Part shown: positions 1-12,721 of the stretch, one piece after another
How positions within the stretch are numbered: the stretch's first letter is position 1
How the letters are laid out: each line of letters opens with the position of its first letter
Assembly (NCBI GenBank): GCA_033065855.1
Contig: JAVXUO010000271.1
Location: 186,001 to 250,000 of the forward strand
DNA length: 64,000 bases
Direction: 5' to 3'
Source: Escallonia rubra
Lineage: Eukaryota > Streptophyta > Magnoliopsida > Escalloniales > Escalloniaceae
Notes under the pieces: generated by a model
What the model saw: only the letters and a program-made list of their open reading frames with translations
Databases searched by the model: none
What the model was told of the DNA's origin: nothing
Translations under genes and position numbers: made by a program

Positions 1-692
1 TCGATTAGCTCGTCTAATTGTCCGTTTACATGAGTATGAGATTGTACCTATTGCTTCATCAACTCAATGCATGTTAGACAACATAATCGTCAATGTTAGT
101 TATCATCAAAATCAAATATAATCCTAAGTTAAATAACCGTAGGGTTAACAAAGATGATCCGCATATTCCTCACAAAACCATTTCACATAAAATTCTAGCT
201 AATAAAGGTTTGTTATAGATAGCATTGATGATTTCTTCGGACAATCTTGTATTATGTTCCCGATAGTCCCACAATTTTGTAAAAGCTCTGTTCAACACCA
301 TGCTTCTGAGTTTATTTTAGCGTTAGTATTATCGTATAATAGCCCCGCTTCTACGAAGTGTTGTCAATTATTTGATTGGTTGGTTTGATTTGAACAAAAT
401 ATAACATGTAATGAAATATGAAGCATGCATGCGCCAAAATGGGCGAAGCACCGACATCGAGTGTGGGTGCAACGCGGGTGCATGTGCAAGTCAGGTGCGA
501 CTTGGGTGCATTGTCGGGCGCTTGTTCATTGATTTAAACTTATTTTTTCAATTCTTAAATACTAGGTTCGGCTAGGATGCAGATAGCATACAACTTGGGT
601 GCGTACCAAATATTCATAGAGTAAAAATGTAATTTTCAAAATAAGTTTTAGGAATTAAAACATAAGCCAGAAGTTTTGGGGACAAATCATAA
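1..692. other. Intergenic DNA without recognisable gene
   Basis: AT-rich sequence with no open frame or domain that I can support. The only local pattern is a cluster of GGGTGC-type hexamers around 465-605. It ends at the target duplication of the MULE-like element that follows. Confidence 0.5.
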
Positions 693-701
693 ATAACATA
701 A

Positions 702-1710
702 GGGGAAATGACAAACAGCCCCCCTCAAGTATATCGGGTTCTCAGGTCGACCCCCTTGGGTATTAATTTTTGCAATTGACCCCCTAAACTATCAATAATT
801 ACACCCGGCTAAAATTAGACATGAAACTCCAATAATGCCCCTAACATTCACTAAAATGCCAAAGTATACATGTTAACTGAAAAAAAAACCCTTTTAAAAA
901 TCAAACTGAACCAACCCCCCACCCCCTTCCCCGCACCCTACCCTCTGCCCACCCCCGCCGATGTCGTCAATAGACCGACGGGGCCCCATCCATCCACCTC
1001 ATCCCTCACCCCCCCCAATGTCGCTGTTGAAATCAACAACCAATGCCCAACCCTTCGCCCCCGCACAGCACGCCCCCGATGCCCCCTCCCTTCTGCTCGC
1101 AGCCGTCATCATCGACCGGCGTCGATCTGGGCTTGGTGGCCGTGTGCGATTGTGATGCAATTTTTGCCCTGATTTGATGCGGTGCCCATGTGCGATTGCA
1201 GGGTTTGGTGGTTGTGGGCTGCTTTTTTGGTGTGGTGGCGGTGTAAAGTGGTGGTTAAGGCTATTTTGAGATGGTTGGTTGTGGTTGTGGTGGCGGCATG
1301 CGGTGGTGGATTGGGTGGTTGGTGGTGATACTATTGAGGTTTGTGGTGACAGTATGAGCAAGGTGGTGATTTGGTGGTTTGGGTTGGTAGTGGGTTCGGT
1401 GGTTGAGGGTGGTGCTTATGTTGGTGATGGTGGTGCTTGAGGGTGGTTGTGGGTGTGGCAATGGCGGCAGCCGAGGTGGTGGTGAAGAAAGAGAGATGAA
1501 AAATTAAGGAAGAGAGAAGTAATGAGAATTATTGGATGAAAGGGCATTTGTGTCCTTTTTCATGTCAATTGAACAATTAATTGGTCAAAATTGATCATTC
1601 GTCCTCAATTGCAAAAAAATGATAGTTTAGGGGGTCAATTGCAAAAATTAATACCCGAGGGGTCGACCCGAGAACCCGATATACTTGAGGGGGCTGTTTG
1701 TCATTTCCCC
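702..1710. mobile_element. Non-autonomous Mutator-like (MULE) element abutting the RRP45 5' end
   Basis: Long terminal inverted repeats of about 95 bp are visible: the left end begins GGGGAAATGACAAACAGC and the reverse complement of the right end begins with the same bases, and both continue through a CTCAAGTATATCGGGTTCTC block. The element is bracketed by a perfect 9-bp direct repeat ATAACATAA (693-701 and 1711-1719), the target-site length typical of Mutator elements. The interior holds a C-rich half (about 905-1090) and a GGTGGTGG-rich half (about 1200-1460) and encodes no transposase. Open frames inside it are low-complexity Pro/His/Ser or Gly strings and are not called as genes. It ends only about 30-80 bp before the inferred transcribed leader of RRP45. 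Confidence 0.85.
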
Positions 1711-1734
1711 ATAACATAACATATACTTCACCAG

Positions 1735-1892
1735 TTAACCTAATAACGGGGACAGACTCCTGTCCAAGGCTTGAACTTTGAGGAGGGAAGAGACTCGAGA
1801 GAGAGACAGACAGCAGCGGCCGCGAAGCAACTAGGCACAAGCGCGGCCACCGGCGACGACCACCCGCCACTTCTGACGGCATTTTTCGAAAG
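1735..1892 (+). other. RRP45: Putative RRP45 5'-UTR exon
   Basis: A purine-rich leader ends at a consensus donor (AAG|GTAAGT) at 1893. The next plausible acceptor is TTTTTGATAG at 2600, 26 bp before the start codon at 2627. A non-coding first exon followed by a 5'-UTR intron of about 0.7 kb (1893-2600) is the simplest reading. The 5' limit is a guess, because no TATA box is evident between the MULE end at 1710 and the donor. Confidence 0.5.
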
Positions 1893-2626
1893 GTAAGTCT
1901 TCTGTCTTCCTCTCTCTCGTTTGCGCTATTTTTTTATTTTGCTTTTAGACAAGCTCTCAGCCTCTACCTTCTCTCATTCTTCCTGCCGTAGTACTCTACG
2001 TATTAGGCCATTTGTGGGTTGTGAACCAATTTTTTCTGTTGTGACTTGGAGCTATGAATGACGACCAAAATCCTCCCCCTCCGCCTCAACCCAATCACGG
2101 CATAACTCCACTTTGGAATTATGTCACAAAAATCACGGCATTCCCGCTCCCTATTTCAGGGTTGAAGTAGTGTCGTGGGAGTGTCTTTTTTGTGTAAGCT
2201 ATAGTTTTTATTTAGTTGTGGTGTTTGAAGGTTGTAAAATGATTAGGTGACACATGTTTATAAATTTGGAGCAGTTCTTCAGATTGGTATGCTTTATGTT
2301 CTATAAATCCGGAGCAGTTTCATATTACGTACTTGATGGTCTTGTACTATTGTAGAGTGGTTAGATTAAAATGCACTATATATCCTCTTATGCACTTTCT
2401 TAAGATTCAAATGGCCCCTGTTTGGAGTTCAATACTAAGTGTACATAGTTAGGAAGGTATATGCAAAGTTTTCTGTATCCCCACTGCAACCGTATCCTAA
2501 AATTTTCAAAAATGCTTTATCTCATATCCGCACCCACACCCATGTCTGAGCTTGATAGGTAATGAACATGTGTATGCTTGCGTTTTTGTCTTTTTGATAG
2601 TTTGAAGCATCTGGCAGACTTAAAAC

Positions 2627-5600
2627 ATGGAGCAAAGATTGGCTAATACCTGGCAGATGACAGTGAATGAGAAGAAATTTATAGAGACTGCTTTACTTTC
2701 AGACCTAAGAGTTGATGGCCGACGTCCTTTTGACTATAGACGGCTAATTATCAAGTTTGGTAGGTAAGGTATCATCTATCTCTCATAGTACTGTTTTTTG
2801 TACATATCAGTCTTTTATATAAGTTACTTGAATTTTTGGTAAGATTCGAGTGAAATTTTAGATACTTCTGCTCATGTATAACAACCAAGAAGTCCTTCCC
2901 TACTCAGAGTTTACTGTCTCCGGACATTTAACTCATAATTGTTCATGAAAGAACTTCAAAATCATGTTTGCATAACTTTCTGAATGCTGTAGTGAATAGG
3001 TTGTGTTGACTATAACAAATTCCGAGGTTTTTGGCAATAGATGTCCCCTATAACTGTTTTACTTCCATTATGCCTGACATAAAGAGAGAGTATCTGTAAC
3101 ATTTAACTCAAATTTGTAGAGAAGATGGTTTGTCAGAGGTGCAGCTAGGGCACACTCATGTTATGGGATATGTCACCTCGCAACTAGTTCAACCTTATCG
3201 AGACCGACCGAACGAAGGGACACTTGCAATCTTTACCGAGTTCTCTCCAATGGCTGATCCTTCATTTGAAGCAGGACGTCCTGGAGAATCTGCTGTGGAG
3301 TTGGGACGCATAATAGACCGTGGTTTAAGGTATTTTTTTATCATGAATATTTTCTGTGATTTAATAGAAGCAGATCTAGCTCCTTGGATGGTTAAATTTT
3401 TTTCCTCAATGCAAGAGGAGCTTTGTAGATTATTAGAACTTGGAAATTCATGATCTTATCCTCAAATGCTCTGCTTTTGATTGCAAACAAGTAGATATGT
3501 ATTTTAGATGTTGCCAAATGAAAGTTCTCCCTTCCTCAGCAAAATGAAACTGTATCATGCTTCTCATTTATCACATTATGCAACTGATATTTCCTTAATG
3601 TGATGATTAAAATCTCATGTTTCAATTTCTATCTAGTTATTGTAGACTAGTAAGTCATAGAAGAAGGAAGGTTTTTTTCCGAATAACATGGAAAAACAGT
3701 GAAGGGAATGTAGAAGAGAAAGTTGAGAAACTTTCTCAAGAAGTTTGGAAGATTTTGATTGGCGTAACTAACTGAGCATCTGAACAACTAATAATTTGAA
3801 TTGAACTATCATCTCTGTTCTTCCCTTTTGCTAGCCGTTAATAAGTGTTGTACCTGGCTTTGGTTTTATGCAGCATATGCCTGGCTTTGGTTTTGATGCA
3901 GGACGGACCTTAATAAAGGGTATTTAATGCTTCCCTACGATGGATTTTGAATTGAGAAGCTAGGATTAGCATTTAGGAACAACAACGAGGGGTTCAATTG
4001 ACTGATTTGGGGCTCTCAGGGTTCTGTGAACAGTATTTTTTTGTACTTTTATGTAGGAACAAAATAAGAAAAGAAATTAATAGGGGATAGGAAACCCTTG
4101 GAGTCTCACTAAGGTCTTCTAGGGGCCTCACCTAGAAGAGAATCAATAGAAAGAAAGCAAAGCTGCTTCTGAAAATTTTATTCATCAACTCTCCTTAATA
4201 GTTGCTACAACGGTTGTTGATATAGAGAAAGCAAAAGAGACCCTTCATTTTAACTAAAGAATTCGTATATTCTAGAACCTTTCAAATAACTAAAACTAAA
4301 CATAAAACCTAATTACAGGAGGACTCTGAGAATATAGTAACTACTAAAGACTAAATCTAATAATACGAGGACTTAGAAAATCTAATCTGCCGTAAGTACG
4401 CTAATATGGCCAGAATACCCTTGCTTAGAAAATCTGCCCCATCAGGTTTCGTGCAACATACACGTTGTTGTACCTCGACCTCAAAGTTTAAGCTGGGGAC
4501 TAACAATGTTCATGTAAATAGACATATAAAAGGAGCAGGCACAAGCATGATAGGGTACACGGAGCGGGAGCCGGAAAGTATGGGCACTTCGAAGAATCTT
4601 AGTTGGGAGTGGCTGGAATAGATCACTATTATTGATTATTCATAGTTGATGATTAGTATCATGTGTATGAACATGTAAGAAATTAATCTACTTCATAGTT
4701 TCTAAAACATATTTTTAAGGTTGTCTGAAATTCTACTCTTAAGGTTATTGAAAGGAGTCAGCAAGTGTTGTTTGAAGTTATGTTGCCCACATGCGGTCCA
4801 GAAAAGAAAACGGATGGGGTTCTCTGTCTGCTTTGTTTTGTTTTTTGATAAGAAATGATAAACACCTGATCTGCCCGAGAGGGGTGGAATCCATGTACAA
4901 GGAACTAAAAAGAAATGCCATAAAAACCCCACTAGGGAGAAAGAAACTGGGGACTCAAAACATATATACAAGTTAGCCTGCAGCGATAAATCGTCAAGGA
5001 GCTCCACGAAGACTCAGATGATTGGGGAGATTTTTTTTTAATCCAAAGAAAAGCATACCTAATTATAAAAGGCGATTGGTTGAGACGGAATGCTGCTAAC
5101 TCCTGGTTCTCGGAACACTGCGTATTGTGCTCTCTCCAAATAAACCAAAACAGGCAAATAGGAGCCAAGCCCCACCTTGGCCTTGCTTCACGAGGGACAT
5201 CGTACCCACCAAGCAATCAACAACCAAACAGTCTTAGGCATCACCAAGTTGATTCCCAAACAGAGCTAAGAGCAGACACCACAAGTTTCTAGCCATGTCA
5301 CAATGGAGGAGAAGATAACAGTCTGTCTCCCGGTCTTTCTAGCACATGTAACATCAGCTTACCAGCACTAATCCCCTCCTCAAATAGACGCAAGTTAGTA
5401 TCACCTCATGAGCAGCGGTCCAAGCAAAGAAAGCCACCTTTGGAGGAGGCCGAGCCCTCCAAATGTTCTTGTGCGGAAAAGTACTTCACATTTTGCCCTT
5501 TCAAGATCTTATAGAATGACTGGACGGAAAACTGCCCATTACCATCCTTCCAACAAAACGTATCCTCCACGTTGCTTGGCTGATCTAACCCATGCAACAT

Positions 5601-8600
5601 CTCAGAAATAGCAAAGCTGGTTCCACCTCCCAGTCTTGAAAATGCCTCCGAAACACGGGGTTGCAAACCGATGCATCCTCTACCAAACTTCCGTAATCTG
5701 CAACGAAGGCGTCGAGGTTGCTCGCCAGCAAGAACAACTTATGAAATCTTGATTCTAGAGCAGAGTTTCTGCACCACACATCTTTCCAGGATTAAAATCG
5801 TTCCTCATTTCCTACCTCAAAGGGAACATGTTTAACAAACTTGTTCCACCCTCGAGAAATATGCTTCCAAAGCTCCTGCCCTGGGATTCATGAGAGCCCT
5901 GGATCTCCAACCTCCCTGGCATATCCAAACATCCCATCGATTACTCTTTCCTCACAGCGAGTCCTGTTCTCGCGAGTCCCTCCGTAGCCATTTGACCAAA
6001 ATCTTTGATACCCAATCCACCCATTGAAAGTGTACAACAAACTTCCTTCCATTGCACAAAATGATACAGAGAGTCCACACATTGCCTCTACACAAGAAAT
6101 TACGCATTAACTTCTCAATTGTTTAAATAATGGCCTGATAAAATAGGGAAGATAAGACATAAAAATTAAAATACGTGGGTAAACTAGGAAGAGTACTCTT
6201 GATCTAAGTCTGTCTTCCTCTCTTTGACAATTGTTGCTTTTTCCATCCTGCTAACCACCACTCGAATATGTGCAGCACAGGATCCCAGGTAGCTTTAGAC
6301 TTAAAACGTGCAGCCAAAGGAAGGCCAAGATATGTCGAAGGAATAGAAACGACCCCACATCCAGGAACGGCAGCAAGAGTCCCTGGATCAGCAACTTCCC
6401 CAACTGGAATCAGCTCACAATCCCGCACATTATTTTTCAAGCCTGAGACAGCCTCCAAGCAGACTAACACACACCTTAAATATCTAATTTGTTGCTCCTC
6501 GGCCCAGCAAAAGATGATAGTGTCGTCTGCAAATAAGAGATGCAGAATTGCCAGAGGTGCCGTCTATCTTATGGGCAACATCAAAGCCTGTTAAAAAGTT
6601 CCCTTCAAGCGGCCATGCTACTCAAAACTTCCATCACCTCGACAAACAGGGATGATGACAATGGATTCCCCTTCCTAATACTACTTGATGTAGCAAAAAA
6701 ACCTTCGGGTGTTCCATTAGTCATAATGGAAAACTTGACTGAAGAAATGCAAGTCCATATCCACTTCCTCCATCTCTTAGCACACCTCAATCTTTGAAGC
6801 AAAGCAATCAAAAACTTCCAATTGACGTGATCATAAGCTTTCTCAATGTCTACTTGCAAATGACACTTGCGAACCGGACCGCAGCTTATCTTTTTACACA
6901 GTCCTTAGCAATAAGCAATACATCTAAAATTCACCTTCTGCAAAATCAGCATCTTGGGATTCTAGAATTCACTGTCCTCAACATCAAATCAAGCGAGGCT
7001 CTTTCACTTGGTCATCGGCCAGCTTCTCTCAAAACAGCCAGTCTCATGAAACCCCTCAAAAACAGCTAAGAAATTTCTACGAACCACCGACCAACGGTGC
7101 TTGAAGAAAGCCATAGTCATGCCGTCTGCCACCGGGTATTTATCGCCTCGGCAGGAAGACAAAGCTGCGACGACCTGGCGCCCGAACCATTCAGCCTCAT
7201 CTGGAGTGATGGTATCAAAGTGAAGACTCGTCAGTGGTGGCCTCCAAACATCCTCCTCCTGAAGTAGCTTTTCATAGAAGGATACAATACCTTCCTTAAA
7301 CCCCAGATTCTGTAGTGAAAGATTCCTCCTCAATTATCTTATTGCCGATATGGTTTGCTTTAGGGTGAGAGTTAGTCATACGGTGAAAAACTTAGTGTTA
7401 CCATTGCCCTCGTCCAATCACAACTCCCTTGATTTCTGCCTCCAACTCGACTCATTAGCTAACATTAATCTCTTGCTTCTGCTTTTTCTGTCTTCTCTTT
7501 GTAACCTTACGACCCAAAGAAACGAAAGAAAAGACCAGCAATATCTATAAGAATGAACCTGCCGTACTTCAGTTTGAGATCCCAACCCTCCTAGGATCAG
7601 GTTCTCTACTAGCTCCCATGTTAGGAGCACAGATTCGCAGTTCTCAAGGGGATTCCTGGCCTTCCTATGTGAATCCTGCAACTAAGCATTAGGCAGAAAC
7701 ATAATAGAGCATACACCAGGTAAGTATTGGGGGGGGGGGGGGGGGTTCAGGACTTGAATCCAAAACCTTGAAAAACCTTATCTGTAAATGCTAAGTAACA
7801 TCTTCTCTTAAAGCTTGAGCAAATGGTCCAGATATGTATATTATGCTCACAAGCTTCTGTGAAACAGTGCCAAATTTGCACATTAGGCACAAACATATAC
7901 TATATGGAGCACAAACTTGGGTCCAAACACAGCAGGCGCTAATATACAAGCAAGAAAACTTAACCCAAGAAGAACTCTCATGCCATGTTTACTAGCTATT
8001 TGATCTAAAAGCTCAAGCATTTAGAGAATGAGCCTAATTATGCTTATGAAAATTGAGTAACGATATCTTGTTCATGTGGTTTTGAGTTGCACTATATTTA
8101 CCGAGGAGAAGTGATGTATCAGGGAAAGCAGGGCGGTAGATACAGAATCACTTTGTGTTGTCTCTGGGAAGTTCGTATGGGCCATTCGTATTGATCTTCA
8201 CATTCTAGACAATGGGGGGTATGTTGCAACAGTTGACTTTTGAGTCCAAGTTATTTTCACCTTGTTTTCAGATATTATTTTGGTAATAGCCCTTTTTGAT
8301 CTATATGTCTTATAAATGGAACAGAAATCTTGTTGATGCTGCAAATATTGCTGCTTTGGCTGCTCTCTCAACTTTCCGAAGACCTGAGTGTTCACTAGGA
8401 GGAGAAGATGGCCAGGAAGTGATAGTTCATCCACCTGAGGTAAGGTCTTAAACTTTTGTATTTCACTTGACGATAACTTCAAGTTCTTGTCTGCGTGGAG
8501 AAACCTTTGGACCTTACTTATATATTTTGTAGTTATAAACATGGGAGACAATTTGTTAGCTCCACATTGATGTTTCAACTTGTAATAGATTTCTCATATC

Positions 8601-11600
8601 TCCCATAATAAGAGGATGAGATTATCACACTGTAGTTCAAACTTCAAGTGTGATACCTGCGTAAAAGAATATCAAAGGTTTAAGTGGAAGACCCGCAATA
8701 GTCCTTCAATTCTCTATGTACTTGGTTTTGCCCCTGGATTTGGTGTTTCTTGGTTGAATACTTCACATGCAGATAGCCATTTGCCACTACACAATAGTAA
8801 ATGCACCTCGCAATCACTAAAACAATTATTTAATCCCAGACTAAGTAGTGAGGCTTTGAACCATAAAACTACCAAAGAGGCAGACCCAAGTAGCCTGCAA
8901 TAGAATAAAAGATGGTGTTGTTTATATTGGGATGTATAGATAATGTCGCAGAATCACATCCGTGATAGTATCCTTTGCTTATTCTGGGATGTCTCTGCTA
9001 TTGAAATGCTTTAGAAAACTTAGAATTCTTGTTCTTCCGATGTTATGAACATGTCTGAGCTGATACTCTTCCTTTTCACTTCATTTTGCGCATGCTTTTG
9101 TGAATGTACTGCATTATGGCATGCTATCTTGGGGTATGGAAATGTTTGCAATTAGTTTTGGGGAATGCACTAATAGAAAGATAGAAAAGATAGTAATCCA
9201 GTGGCTTATTACGTTTTTCTGGTAGCCATTACAACTTATTCTTACTTTAGACATTGCACTTGGAACTCAAACTTTATTGTTTAACTCAACATTATTTAGT
9301 CTGAAGTTTATCACGTATAACCTTTGACAGACGAGGGAACCACTTCCTCTGATAATACACCATCTACCTGTAGCAGTAACCTTTGCATTCTTGGGGAAAG
9401 ATAACATTGTGGTAAGCAAACTAAATTTAATTTCTTTCCTTTTTCTTTTTCCGCCTCCTCCCGCGGTGGTGTTTTATTGTGATCTATACAGAGCCCAGTC
9501 TGATTGTCAAGTTTGTTTTCTCCCATAATGCGGGTGCTGCTAGGTAGTTGACCCAACCCACTATGAGGAGGCTGTAATGGGAGGAAGAATGACTGCTACA
9601 GTTAACACGAATGGTGATGTTTGTGCTATTCAAAAAGCTGGAGGAGTAGGTGTCATGCACAGTGTTATAATGCAGTGTTTGCGCATTGCTTCTGTTAAGG
9701 CTGCTGATATGACTACCAAAATAAAGAATGCTGTGAGTACCTCTTTGTGGAGTTGATTTTTCTTTTAGATCAGGCACCTTTTGCATCTATTTTTTGCAGT
9801 GTAGTTTGTTACTGAATGATGGTTCATGTACATTACAATATCAAATTTGTGCCTTACTGCAAATATTATTCAAACACACACTCAAAGCATATTCTAAATA
9901 CCTCTTTGTAGCATTGTTTTTTCTTCTAGATCAAGCATCTTTTTATTGCAGTGTCTATGTAGTTTGTTCCTGAGTGATGGTTCATATGCACATACATTTT
10001 TCGTCTTTCTGCAATTTTTTTGGAAACACACTCACAGAATACGCATTGTCATCCTGAGTGGGGAATAAACCCTGCAGCCCCTTCTTAATGGGTTCAGGTC
10101 ACCTTCAAGCTGCAAGTTGTTTCAACTCGATGAAGCACAGACATTTCAAACGTGTCAATGTCTGATGCTTACTGAACGAGGTCATAGGTGACGGGATTTT
10201 TATTGTTTATCTGGGACACTTCCTGGTACTTCTAGTGTTTGTTTTTCTGTTTCGGAGACTCCATGTTCTGGGATATTTTGTAATTTGAGCTCTAAGGGTT
10301 ACTTTCTGTTTAATGACTTGGTTGAACCCAATGGAAGCCATGCAACCTGCTAGGAGGCTGGGTTTGAGTCTTATATATTTGATAATGAATACTAAAAGCA
10401 ATTTTCTCGCCTTTGTTTTTTATTAAAAATGCCAAAAATGAAATCTAGTTCTTAATAATCTGTATATGATCTATCTAGGAAGCTATAAATGTTGTATATC
10501 TAGCTGAGTGGGTAAAGTTTGTGTGCGTGGGTGTCACCCCTTCTTTTGTTCATTTGCTAAGTTTTCTTGCCAAACCAAAGAAAAAATGAAATGCCATCTA
10601 GGATATGGAGAAGAGAAGCAGATATTGACATCTGCTCATCACAGATTGCACATTTAACTTTGTCTACTTTTTTACGTTTTTCTGTCCGTGAGGAAGAACG
10701 TTCAAGCTTGAGGCAGTGCCTAGATTTACTTATTTGGAAGGACCTTGAGGCATGAAATGGAAGTGGCGGGAGCATCCCCTTCGGAGTTGGGGAACCTATC
10801 GGCATGGGTTTTATGTTAATTTCTTATACCATTTCTAAGTATGTTAAAGTTGTTAGTGTCAAAATAGGAACAGATAGGCGTGAAAGTTCGTATTCATCTG
10901 TTGAGCAGACCATTTAGTTATCGGCAGATCCCTGTATAGACATCATATGTCGCCATACACGGCAATACATTTCATGTCAGCTAGCTTGACTGTTTGGGTT
11001 TTATGTTTGATGTTGAGTGCCTTAAATTTTATGTTTAATTTTGTTGTTTCTGGAGTTTTGGATTACCATGTCAGGACCTGCTTTGTATGCAATAGATGCC
11101 AAATTGTAATAATTTATTCAGCAGTTAAAAGTGATGAAAAAGTGGGAAATGATGCTTATCTGGCTGACTGTTTTAATTAGACTTATCTTCTTTTATAGCA
11201 TCTCACCTACAGATATGCATATTCCCCCGCAGGTTGAATCGTACAAAACAGAGAGATCACAACGGATGATCAAACGCCATACTTCCACTGCAGCTGTAGA
11301 TGTCAGTGAACCCTCTCACAAGGAAATCAATGTTTTGTTAAGGCATCATATAGAAAGATCAACCATTAGATCAGGGGAACTCGTAGCTAGTTCAAGCAAT
11401 GCCATGGAAATTGAAACCCAATTATCTGAACAAGATGAAAAACAGAGAGACGGTGGTGCTAGAACCTTCATTGGCGGGCCCTCAAACTGGTACATTTTCT
11501 GCTGTTCATACTCTTTGGACCCTGCTTTAATATTTTCACCCCAATTGGGTTTTCTTGGGTTACAGTCGTAAGTTAATGTATATGTTGGGTGAGTTTTCCA

Positions 11601-12668
11601 CATGGTTGGAAAAAACTTAATGAGATACAATCTGTTCTTGATGTTCCATTATGGAAAGTGGACGCGTAACCAAATGCAGTATGAGAGCAGAGATATCTGA
11701 ATTCATGAACTTCTTGATACTTGTGATAAAGTAGGATAATATGTACACTACCCAAGTTTTACTTGCAACATCAGGTATAAGGATATCTTCTAATCAGTGG
11801 AGTCTTGTGTACCTTTTTCATTTTAGATTCAATCTGACTTTCGGTCCATTTTTTCCCAATGCAGGGATCCACTCTCAAAAGGCGTTGACTCTGATGCATT
11901 GAAAGCTTCTCTAGCTTCACATGGTATTTAACCCCCATAATCTTAAAAAAACTATCGTTATGTCTCTTACCGGTCAATGTGATGTGTTATGCCTGTTGAT
12001 GACTTTTTAAGTTTGCCTCACTGACCTCTCTATTTGAAACTATGATAGGCATTTTGATCGTGGTTTGGCAATTGAGATGCATACCGTGGGATCATAGTTT
12101 TCAAATCAAGTTGACATATTGACTCTCGAAATACCAATTTTGAGTATCACATACTTATCGTATTCTATGTTACACGGACTAGGTACGAGTGTCCAAGTCG
12201 GATAGACGGATACTGTCCAATTCTCGGGTTCGTCTAATGTTGAAAACCAAGACGAGGACATGGCAAAATATTCTTATCTATTGTTACTTCTTAGTCATTC
12301 CCTAGTGAACATGGTGTTTGTGCATAGACACATCCCACTATATCCTATGTTACATGGACTCGGCAATTTGGGTCAAAATATTGTGTCGACACGACACGAC
12401 ACGGATCCGGGTATGGGATCCGTACTGGACAAGCCATTTGCCAGACGGACAAACCAGGTCGCTGATTAGAGAGGCGTCTCTGGAAATCTGTCACCGTGGA
12501 TGATGGAATATGAAGGTCTAAGGAGGAAGAAGGCGCAGAGTCCAGATCTGGGTAGGAGAGAAAGAGAAACAGAGGAGATAACGCCATGGATGATGGAAGA
12601 TTAAGTTGAAGGAAGAAGAAGATGAACAGTCCAGATCTGGTAGGTAAAGGAGGGAGAGGAGGGGGGGG

Positions 12669-12721
<53 letters not shown>

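Noticed and set aside
870-1461. Open frames of 60-120 codons on both strands
   Set aside because: They lie inside the MULE-like element, are Pro/His/Ser or Gly strings caused by C-rich and GGT-rich DNA, and overlap each other on opposite strands.
4040-4420. Possible solo LTR or copia-like fragment in RRP45 intron 2
   Set aside because: The texture suggests a dispersed repeat, but there are no paired ends, no TG..CA limits and no target duplication that I can show.
8198-8578. 126-codon minus-strand frame over RRP45 exons 3 and 4
   Set aside because: It is the antisense shadow of coding exons whose splice sites and family match are clear on the + strand.
9484-9786. 100-codon minus-strand frame
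   Set aside because: Antisense shadow of RRP45 exon 6 (9544-9732).
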